The notes under the pieces were generated by a model. That model had not been told where the DNA came from and made no database searches. It worked only from the letters and a program-made list of their open reading frames with translations. This document shows positions 33,245-43,000 of a stretch of 64,000 nucleotides of DNA, piece after piece; the first letter of the stretch is position 1; each line of letters opens with the position of its first letter. This DNA comes from Rhyacophila brunnea (taxonomy: Eukaryota; Arthropoda; Insecta; Trichoptera; Rhyacophilidae). A program made the translations under genes and the position numbers. Location of the stretch: the NCBI GenBank assembly GCA_022495005.1, contig JAGYXB010001798.1:310001-374000 (forward strand), written 5' to 3'.

Positions 33245-33540
33245 CCCAGGGAACTCAGAAATAATGCGAACTGAAATACATAACGGGTAAAGCGATAGCA
33301 GGTAACCGACTCGAGTAAGGAAGAATCCGTGTTTAACTTACACACGTGTCAAGAATACGTATTACGTCAAATACTGAAAACTGCTCTTGGTTTATGCATT
33401 TACGCTCATTTAATGTTGGTGTATTACACACACTATTGCACGTGCATAACGCGTGCTTCATTTTCGTAGGACACTCACACATTCAAAATTGTTGAATATA
33501 GCCTATCGGTATTCTATAATACGTAGCATATAAGTAATTC
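33245..33540 (+). repeat. Member of an inverted dispersed repeat pair
   Basis: Shares GAACTCAGAAATAATG, ACGGGTAAAG, GACTCGAGTAAGGAAGAAT, TCAAGAATACG and TTCGTAGGACACTCACACAT, in inverse order, with 46600-46905. Non-coding. Confidence 0.8.
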
Positions 33541-34315
33541 TGTTCTGTGTTTCCACCACTCGAATATTTTGGAACCCGCGTGTTTCTCATATACCTAATG
33601 GACATGTCCTGCCCACTTGAACGGCGGTGAAAATATTGACCAACCACACTAAATAGGGTAGTCAGTGTATACAATTAATTCATCTACCTTGACTGACCTA
33701 TTTTCGATGATAATGACTTTATTGATGTATGTAAGTAGCTACATAGGACAGGTTGATGATGATTATACAATGCGTTTAATGTCTGGGTCGGCAGACACCA
33801 GGTAGGTACATAGGTATTATGCAGGTAAGTAGTTACATCAAGTGACCGCTCCATAAACGAGCAATATCGAATATGTATCGGAAAAAAATACTGTCAAAGA
33901 AACAACCTTCGGATTGCGAAAAAACAGACCATTTATAAAGTTAATTAAAAGAGTTGATCGATCACTTTTAATTTATTACAAATTAAATTAGACAAATATA
34001 AATACAGAAGAAATAGTCTCAATTTTTCTAATCAATAATAATTGGTGTCCCTCTATTGGCACTTCACCTCACCACTCCACCTTTGCTATCTGATCACTTA
34101 ACATAGTGCATATTTTAGTGAAATTTTAGCATGTAACTTTGAACCGTTTTTCGCATACATAGAGATAAAACTCTACTTATTAAATTTGTACAAAAAATGT
34201 GGTTTATAACCTGTGCAAGTTTCATCAATATTGGTCAAGTAGTTTTTGACGTATACCTAACTGAATAAACGGAAATGGACAGAAAGACATTCCAATTTTA
34301 TTAAGTTAGATATTA
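33541..34315. other. No gene seen
   Basis: A 63-residue minus frame at 33483-33674 partly overlaps the repeat and is unsupported. Confidence 0.4.
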
Positions 34316-34390
34316 TATTATTTATTTATTTAAAAAAACCACGCTGAACACATAACAAATTAATAATTAGACGTTCACAACATGACATTT
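34316..34390 (-). repeat. 3'-end scrap of the CR1-like LINE
   Basis: On the minus strand: AAATGTCATGTTGTGAACGT then AAATAAATAAATAA, resembling the tail of the copy ending at 57475. Confidence 0.55.
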
Positions 34391-35033
34391 AGAATAAAAA
34401 GTACAAGTAAATCAACTAGAGAAAAAACAAGGTGGAGAAAAAAAACCAAAGCAAAGAAATAATTTTATAGAAAAAAATAATAATATAAAACAACAATAAT
34501 TAAAAAAAAAACAAATTAAACAATAAAGTAGATTATGTAATTATATAGAAAGATTTATGCAAAAACAAAATTATTTATAGGTACTAACTAGCAAAGAAAC
34601 CTCAATAGTAAGATATCATTTGACGTTAATTTGAACTGGAAATTAATTTTGATATGAAAATTTTCTAAGCACGATACACACAAAGTGATTGCCAAAAATG
34701 GTGCGAGCTGTGTGATTCTATATTATGTGAGAACAAGCGACATTTTTAAGTAGATTATTCGCTTTATAACTTTGCACTTTTTCTACACTGCCTGATTACC
34801 TTGCATATGAAAATGAATAGATACTATTATTATATGGACAAAAAAATATTTTCTGAATAATATATAACATCATTTTCATCCTAGAGCCGGAGTGCAATGT
34901 TATGAAGTGGCAACTCTACTATGCGATTATTGGGTCTGTAATCGTAACTATTAGATATTTTTGTAATTATTGAACATATTAATATAAGCCGTTATAAGCA
35001 ATGGCTTTTCACGAAATAGAGATTATGAAGAGC
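34391..35033. other. No gene seen; A-rich and AT-rich
   Basis: 34430-34520 is nearly pure A/T and A-rich. No frames. Confidence 0.45.
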
Positions 35034-35381
35034 ATACTTCAGTGAAACGGCAAATAATTATCAACTATAGGTGCGACGAAATTTCGGACTGGCTGCCAAT
35101 TGGAGAGCGAAAGTCGAGCTGTGAACACGTCAATTTGTTATGTGATGGCGTCGGGGGAATTAATTCTTAAATCGTGTAAAGATGACTAAAAAACGTTACG
35201 CATTTACTTGAAAAAGAAAACATGTCAATGAATATATTATTATTATTAGTAATAGAACAAAAAACAAATGGAAGCATGTTGAATTTTTATGATAAATTAT
35301 GTTTTGTTCTGCACGCGTCGTTTGCACAATCTTCGCGTCGCGTAGTCACGATCGTTTTAGACTGTGCCCCAGCTGAAGTAT
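35034..35381 (+). mobile_element. Repeat T23, uninterrupted copy
   Basis: ATACTTCAGTGAAACGGC to CAGCTGAAGTAT, 348 bp, collinear with 23124-24070 minus its insert. AGC occurs on both sides but is not duplicated at the other copy. Confidence 0.75.
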
Positions 35382-35989
35382 AGCCTTAATTAACACATTT
35401 TCTTGCGTGGAATAGTAGTTATTATCAATTCACCCAACCCATTCGATCTTTGAGTCTAGATCAAACACACATTAAAAACCAATATGTGATTTAGCCAATC
35501 GTGGGATCAAACCTACGAGTCATGGCTTCAGAGATAACCGTTCTACCAACTATCATGAGTCAATCAAGTATCGTGAGTTACTCTATAACCGTGCAATTAT
35601 GCTTACTTACCTCGTTATCAGTGTCCACCTGTCTGAGAAATTCTCACGTATGTACTTACATACGGTTTGCACTTGCATAATAGACTAGGGTGACCATAAT
35701 AGCGGCACGTGTGGTTTTTTTTTATTTATAAATATCAATAATTATAAATCGATAAGAAAACTAGCGTAAAAACTGGACTAATTGGAAAAAATATGGTTAT
35801 CGATCAGGATTTGAATCTGCTATCCATCATATTCTGGCACATCTGATTTACCAATTGAGCAATCTATACCATACTAATCACATTACTTAATATATGCGAT
35901 ATATAATAAGCTGTGGAGATTGAACATAAATTGTGGACAGTTAACTCAATCAGTCATACTTATTTCTTTTAATTGCACTAAGAATATTG
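35382..35989. other. Two tRNA-like scraps, otherwise nothing
   Basis: At 35489-35565 and 35795-35880 the minus strand has B-box-like words (GGTTTGATCCCACG; GATTCAAATCCTGA) and TTGGTA/AATTGGTAAATCAG A-box-like words. Neither folds convincingly by eye; they look like worn SINE heads. Confidence 0.4.
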
Positions 35990-36430
35990 TAGGTATAGGT
36001 TAGTTTTTAAATAATTACAAGATAAAAAGAACTTTTCATATACCACGTTTTTAAATTTTACTGAAATGTCATTTTGACATACCATATTGATTTCCATAGT
36101 AACGCACGTATATATTAATAATTTAGCTGCTAGGACCCCTTAGCAACTAATAATAGTGAGTAGTAAATATTACTTTTAACGATTTTTTCTGAAACATACA
36201 AAACAGAATTAACTGAAAAATGAATTCAATTCTGCTCAAAGATGGCCAAAAGTATTAAAAGAATGCATTGTCGTCGTGTTCTGATATATTCTAAAAGTTT
36301 CAAATGTCTAGTTAGTCGGGAAGTTAGTTAAAATTTTTGGACAAACAAGAAAAATTTGTACCTACTGGACACACAAGAAAAAATCTGTACCGGACAAACA
36401 AGAATACGAGCTAATAAAAACGCGATAAAA
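35990..36430 (+). repeat. Dispersed direct repeat, copy 1
   Basis: Shares TAATTACAAGATAAAAAGAA, TGAAATGTCATTTTGAC, GATTTCCATAGTAAC and TTCTGATATATTCTAAAAGT with 40240-40690 in the same order. Non-coding. Confidence 0.8.
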
Positions 36431-36891
36431 TCAATTAAACCCTGCCTAAGAAAACCATAATAGATATTAGGTAAATCTATCATAAACACACTAATGTCAT
36501 ATCACATCACTATTTCATGAAAATTTACACATTTTCGAGTCACGTGCTTTCACGTACCTTTTATTTTAAGTTTTTTGAAAGGGAGCTAACAAATTACAGG
36601 TAATAAATAGTTGACACTATGTTTTGTAGGTTGTCAGTTTTTATTATTGAATGTTCTGATTGATAGCACAGCACAGCACATGAGCTCACCTGACGTTTTG
36701 TGTAATGTGTTCCTAGCATAAGTCGTAAAAAATACAAATTCAAAATAAAAATTTTCAGATACCTACGTATGTACCTTAGTCGTTGCATGTCCAAGTTCTT
36801 TCTTACTTTTATATGCTTATATCTATTCTCATCTCTATAGAAGAATGTTTTTTTGCCAACATCTTTGATTATTTTGGTTACTTACTTTCCG
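36431..36891. other. No gene seen
   Basis: The 66-residue minus frame at 36594-36794 has no recognised content. A short R-A word (CCTGCCTAAG...CCATAATAGAT) is at 36440. Confidence 0.4.
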
Positions 36892-37258
36892 TATCCGGAA
36901 ATTTGTACGTGAACAGTTCACCGCAGAACACTTATTCGTACGCCGCAGTACGTGAAACATGAGTTCGTGTAACATTTAATCAAATGACGAATCCTTCGTT
37001 GAACATTTCACCGCGGAGTATATTAAATATACAAATTTTGTACATATGCTACAACATGTGGCGAATTTTATGAGATGTCTTTACTAGGTTAGGTTAGGTT
37101 AGGTTAGGGTTAATCTAATTGGAACAGTACTATTTGCAAACTCTCGCCGCATTTTGTCAGATACGTACAAATGTATTCCACGGTGAAATGTTCAACGAAG
37201 AACTCGTCATTTGATAAAATGTTATACTAACTCATGTTTCACGTACTTCGGCGCACTT
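36892..37258. mobile_element. Fold-back element FB-TEL, copy 2
   Basis: Left arm from CCGGAAATTTGTACGTG; right arm truncated at about TACTTCGGCGCAC. The loop carries TTAGGTTAGGTTAGGTTAGG then GTTAATC (from about 37087), a cleaner telomere-like array than in copy 1. Confidence 0.87.
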
Positions 37259-37734
37259 ACTTTTAATGTGTGGTCAACGTATGACAGAAGTGACCAAACG
37301 AAACGGTATGTCGGCGCGTAAGGAAACCAGTTTGGAGAAATGGAACAAAATTATTATTTTTATATCCATTACAGCATTGGTAAGCATATCGATTGTCGTT
37401 TAAAATAAAAACGAAATTAATACCAGGCGGGTAATTAATATTGCTAATGTTACCGATTGGCGATACCTTTATGTGCCCACTCTATTCATTCCAATCTATA
37501 ATATAAATATTTATTATGCTTTTTAAAGATCAAAATTTTACAGCCGGCATTCTTTCTTAGAGCGTACTTATTTTTTTTTTTTTAATGTTTCCACATTGCA
37601 AATGTTCATTTTATTATGTCAAACGTAATTAAAACAATGAAGTTGCTGATTCGGCTCAACTATCGTATTATGTGAACGGTGTTGCAAGTTGTAGTAAATA
37701 ATAAAATAATTAAAAAAATAAACAATTAAAGACA
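37259..37734. other. No gene seen
   Basis: AT-rich, no repeats recognised. Confidence 0.4.
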
Positions 37735-37975
37735 CCCACGGTGGTCGCGCGGCTTAAGCGTTGGACTATCACGCTGTGGGTCCCAGGTTCGAATCCTGGA
37801 TCTGGCAAGTACACATATTGTTTTTAAATTTGTGTGTGAGTCAGGGTATGGACCTACTAGGTTGAGCAAGTGGCTGACATTCGTTTCTCGTAAAAAAAAC
37901 AAAATCTGTTAATACAAACCTATGTGGAGGCCCATAACATGATCCTATTAGGATCGGACATGGTCGAAAAAAAAA
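37735..37975 (+). repeat. SINE-A copy, full length
   Basis: CCCACGGTGGTCGCGCGGCT head, B-box AGGTTCGAATCCTGGAT, full body, GGATCGGACATGGTCG and A-tail. Target duplication not clear. Confidence 0.93.
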
Positions 37976-38019
37976 TAATTACCTCGTCATACACCTGGGT
38001 CTTCCAGATTTTGCTAATA

Positions 38020-38200
38020 CAAATATAATTGAACATACATAATTTAGAAAACACTTCTGAGAAAATATATTATCACCAATAGAAAAAATCTTTTTGAAAA
38101 AAGTAAGACATCAAGCAAGATTCGAACCTGCATCTCCAGGGTATCATGCCGACGCACATATACCACTATGCTAAAGAAGTCATACTTAATTATTGCGACA
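38020..38200 (-). repeat. SINE-B copy
   Basis: Inverse of the SINE-B body (ACTTCTGAGAAAATATATTA, TTTTTGAAAAAAGTAAG) and head (AAGATTCGAACCTGCATC, CACTATGCTAAAG). Confidence 0.85.
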
Positions 38201-38234
38201 AATTTTAACTAATGGCTTTTAATACTCTCTGAAG

Positions 38235-38340
38235 CGTTTCTCATTTAGTGCTAACACCGCGACCGGCGCGTTTGGAGCAGTTGGCCATTAGATATAATTA
38301 ACGTGTTATTTAAGGTAATCAAAAGGTCAGCAGTGATTGT
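38235..38340 (+). repeat. Short dispersed inverted repeat
   Basis: CATTTAGTGCTAACACCGCG and TTAGATATAATTAACGTG are inverse to 50735-50855. Confidence 0.7.
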
Positions 38341-39296
38341 GTATGCTATTGAATTAATTAAGCCCTGTCTAAGCCAAACCATAATAGATAAAAAATATTT
38401 TTCTATCTAAATGTATGATCTAATGTAGGGATTCCAATCCCGGGATCCCAAGCTATTTTCGATACCTATGAATCCGGATTTATTTTTTTATCAATTTTTA
38501 TGGAAAATAAAATAAAAACGAAAATAAAACAGAAAAAATACTTTTAATAACAAATAACTACATTAGAAATAAACTGAGTTTGAATGAAGTTTGATTTATC
38601 CCCATGTGTAAGTTGCCGATTCATTTTATTTTTTCACATAAATTAATAAAAATGAGAAAGATTGGAAAAAACAATGCTTCGCACTATAAACAAAGTAATT
38701 CCACCATGATCTCAAAAGTTTTACGTTAGTTTCATATTTGGCTGACTAATTAGATTTATGAAGCGGAAAGGCCATACGTACACCATGATTTGCTTTACTA
38801 TTTAAAATCTCGCTAACCCATTCATTAAGTCTTCACTATCATTTATATTACAATATTATTTACTCCATTAAACTTATGTATTTCCAAGATTGAACGTATA
38901 CAATATTAACAATAAATGTCTTAAATAGTATAAATTATACTAGATTTATTTTTGACCGATTTTATCAATGTTATTTGTAAATATAAAATGTTTCTATTAA
39001 CACTGGAAAAAATTCCAATCCCGGGACCAGTCCCGAGATCCCGGGATTGTCAAATTGTAATTCCGAAATCCCGGGATCAGAATTATGGCTCGAGATTGGA
39101 TTCCCTAATATAATGCCATAATTTCAGGTATTTTATAAAGAAGAATATTACACAGACTTTAATTGAATTTTAAAAACTATCCAACACTATCTGCAATTTG
39201 TAATCTCAATTCAATGAAAACAAATACGTATGACTGACAAAGTTTAGTGTACAATTATTTATGTCGGATTTTAACAGCTTACCTCCACTCTTCAGG
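38341..39296 (+). repeat. R-A copy split by hAT-5
   Basis: Left part 38341-38417 (CCATAATAGAT), right part 39116-39296 (CAACACTATCTGCAATTTGT, AAATACGTATGACTGACAAA, TTAACAGCTTACCTCCAC). Confidence 0.7.
38426..39107. mobile_element. hAT-5, 8-bp TSD with one mismatch
   Basis: Ends TAGGGATTCCAATCCCGGGA and reverse complement TAGGGAATCCAATCTCGAGC. Flanks ATCTAATG (38418-38425) and ATATAATG (39108-39115), 7 of 8 identical. CCCGGGAT words are repeated in both subterminal regions. 682 bp, no coding frame. Confidence 0.85.
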
Positions 39297-39830
39297 GTAA
39301 CCGGACAAAACAGAACAGCCATGGAAAAAATGAAACATTAATTTTTGTGGAATCTATTTAGGTTAGGTCATTATTTAGTTGTACCTAGTCACCCAATCAT
39401 TTTGAACATAATATTATATTGATTAAGATGAGATATCTTAAGCGTGCCGGCGAAGTCCCGTTTATTTGAGGCTTTCTAGCGATTAGGAATGCAGAAATTA
39501 TGTATATGATTTGATTTATTATGGCGTATTGAAAATCTGTGCTATTAAAAATCTATCAACATAATGGAGATAGGACAATTTCAATATTAAATTTATATTT
39601 TTCCTGAAAGGTCATAGTTTATTTATCGTTGTTCTGTTTTGTCACTGTTCTGTTTTGTCATGGAACCGATATTATTTGGGTCACGGTCTTCAGTCATGAG
39701 TTATGTAATGACGAAAAGAAAGAATAAGAAATATTCCATTCATCGAAATAATTCGTGTTTTGCCGTTCCTGTGGGAGAACCTAGCAGACAACAAGTTAAA
39801 ACAATATATACAGACTACTAATATGAGTAA
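39297..39830 (+). other. Possible TIR remnant with a small ORF
   Basis: GGACAAAACAGAACAG (about 39303) is inverse to two tandem TGTTCTGTTTTGTCA words (39631 and 39646). The second runs into ATG GAA CCG at 39660, opening a frame to 39821 with SVMSYVMTKRKNKKYS and NNSCFAVPVGEPSRQQV. The frame is unassigned and no termini or duplication are resolved. Confidence 0.3.
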
Positions 39831-39988
39831 ATTTGGTCTTTTGTTAACCATTTAATGTCATGGTTAACTTCTTGAAGGGTAACTTGAAATTATTACGCGT
39901 GTAACAGGTTACCGTGCAAGTTAATGATACATGAACATACATACATCCGCTGGTTATATTTACCACTTTTTAAAGTTTTATGGACTAC

Positions 39989-40026
39989 TATAAAAGCGCA
40001 TCAGTGCATCTTTTAATGCACAGTTA
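39989..40026 (+). promoter_or_regulatory. Core promoter of cuticle gene A
   Basis: TATAAAA at 39989-39995 and an initiator-like CAGTTAA at 40021, 32 nt downstream of the first T. Genes B and C show the same spacing. The inferred 5' leader to ATG 40074 is about 53 nt. Confidence 0.8.
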
Positions 40027-40073
40027 AATTTTTATTCTTCATCTGACAATAAGTTGGTTCTGTAATCTTTAAG

Positions 40074-43000
40074 ATGTTTAAGGTAAGTCAAATGGCATTA
40101 CAGTTAAAAACGACATATATTCTAAATTCAAATTAACCTTGTATTTAAGTAATTTTCGATCTTTTTTTTCATTAATTAATTTATTTGAACATTTGACATT
40201 GCATGTCATTAATTCAAGATAGTAAAAACATGATATAATTTAGATTTAAATAATTACAAGATAAAAAGAACTTTTTATAATATACAACGTTATTAAATTC
40301 TGTTGAACCATATAAACTTGAATTGACAAGCTTAAACGATCAAAAAAAATTGTATTTGATAGAAATAATACTGAAATGTCATTTTGACGCTCATATTGAT
40401 TTCCATAGTAACACACGTATATATTAATAATTTATTTCCTAACAACCAATAATAGTGGATTGAATTACGGATTTCTTACGAAATAACTTTTCATACAAAA
40501 CAGAATTAACTAAAAAATAATTTAATTCTACTTAAAGATGGCTAAAAGTATTAAAAAAATGCATTGGCATCGTGTTCTGATATATTCTAAAAGTTTCAAA
40601 TGTCTAGCTAGTCGGGAAGTTAGTTAAGAATCGATTGCAAAATTCGTACCGGACAAAAAACACTGGACAAATAAGAATACGACCTAATAAAAACGTTGTA
40701 ATAAAATGACTTGTTTTAGTACATACCTATCAGTGGTGAGGGTACACTAAACTTTGTCATTCAAACGTATTTATTTTTATTGACCTAAGATTACAATGTG
40801 TAAATAGAGTTTGTTAGTTTTAACAATTCAATTAAACCCTGCCTAATCCTAGCCATAATAGATAATAGTCAAACAATATTCGTTTATCCATAAAAAAATA
40901 TATATACATCATTTTAGATATTTTATAGATAGAAGAATATTTTTTATCGATTATGGTTTTGTTAATTAAGCAGGGCTTAATGAAATTAAAAAAAAAACTA
41001 ACCACAGCATCCGTAATATGTATTTTATATTTAACGAAAAAGTATGCACTATTTTTGTCAGATCGCCCATAGCATATCTAAACTATTATAGTTGGGTTTA
41101 GCCAGGGTTTGACTGAATTTTAAAAACTAACTATCACCATGTGCAGATTTTATTCTTAGTTTAATAAAAACAAATAAGTATGACTGACAAAATTTTGTGT
41201 GCACTATTTATGTCGAATCTTAACAGCCTACCTCCAACCCCTCGCCACAAGTACCTACCTACATAAAATTGTACATGTAGTCCAAGATGATTAAGGGGGA
41301 TGCTTATACTATCAGAGGCGAAAAGAGGCACCTAACGGAAAAATACGAAGCTTGCAATTTGAGATTTTTTTTGATAATTTACAATTTCAACTGTAGTAAT
41401 TAATAAATATGTATCTGAAAACACTAAAAAGATTTTTAATTTTTTTTTAATTTAAAGATAAACTGGCAATTGTAAAAAAATGTAATAAAATGTGAATTCG
41501 TTGCAGGGTCAAATCTTATTATTACATTATATTTTAATGCCATATTTATTATTAAAATTTAGTTTATTAAGTTTTAGATTGTATGTGGTGTAGATTTTTG
41601 ACTAATTCATCGTTTTAATATTTTTTATATATATTTTAAAAAACATCGATTTAAAAAAAAATATAAATGTGTATAACTTGAAATCCTTTTTATTTATATC
41701 AAATTTTATTTTAGGCGTGGTCACAATATTGAAGCTCGAGTTGATATAAATAAAAGGATTTCAAGTTATACACATTTATATTTTTATAAAAATCGATGTT
41801 TTTTAAAATATATATAAAAATAATAAAACGATGAATTAGTCAAAAATCTACACCACATAAAATCTAAAACTTAATAAACTAAATTTTAATGATAATTATG
41901 ACCATAAAATATAATGCAATAATAAGATTTGACCCTGCAACGAATTCACATTTTATTACATTTTTGCCAGTTTATCTTTAAGTTAAAAAAAAAATAAAAA
42001 ATCTTTTTAATGTTTTCGGATACATATTTATTAAATAATTCAGTTGAAATTGTAAATTAACAAAAAAAAATCTCAAATTGCAAGCTTCGTATATTTCCGC
42101 TAGGTTCTCTGCTGGCATGCGTCTCCCCCTTAAGCGATTCCGTATCCATAAATAGAGAGACGTTATTTCTTTTGTGATCCGTGTACTTGAGCCGATAGTA
42201 CACATACAAATTCATAGCACCATGCCAATACTTAGCTAAATCACATGTGGAAAAGGTACCCAACCCTAGACATATAATAAGCCAGGAAATGCCTCCAAAC
42301 CTCACAAAGACTCAGTTAAAAGAAAAGGTAGAATCGAAAACAGGAAGTGGTTATGACTCCCACCCTTACCTCTGTAATTTGGTATATATTTGATGATTGT
42401 GAACTGCGTAAGAGGTAGAAAAGTCTAATTTACTGAATTAATTGACACATTGCTCACCAATCACTAGTTATTGATATCACCAATGCTACTAAAACGACAT
42501 CTTTCCGACCATGTACGATCCTAATAAGATCATTATTGGCCTCCACGGATTGGAGTTTTGTATTAACAGATTTTGTTTTTGAAGTTATACTTCTTTTGGA
42601 GCATTTGGTAGAGAGTGAAATTGAGAACTGCGCGCGCACACCGTTACGAAAGTGCGCGACAGTATGAATTTCGCTACGAATCAGTCAGCTGTATACAAAC
42701 GCAAGTTTGATAGTAGAATTGTTCCGTTGCCTAGGCAAAGAATTTATTATTGTCAGCCATTTGCAATTCCTTACGTAAACTAACGATTAAATGCCAGTGA
42801 CAGTTGTTACTTTAAAAAAAAAAACAAGGAGAAATAATTAAATAATTTAGTAATATAAGTTAAAGTGTATAAAAATAAAAAAACGGCGCTTTAATACGCG
42901 GCCCTTTTTCTTGAGTGTGTACTTTAACAAGATAATTAAGAGCTAGTCGAAGAATCTAGATCATCCCAAGTTTTGTTACGCCAAAGAAGTATACCTTCTA

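Noticed and set aside
37083..37115. Interstitial telomere from chromosome fusion
   Set aside because: The TTAGG-type array is very short and sits exactly in the loop of a fold-back element that has another copy.
40733..41246. R-A as a hAT with 8-bp duplication
   Set aside because: Flanks ATACCTAT and GTACCTAC differ at two positions and other copies give no support.
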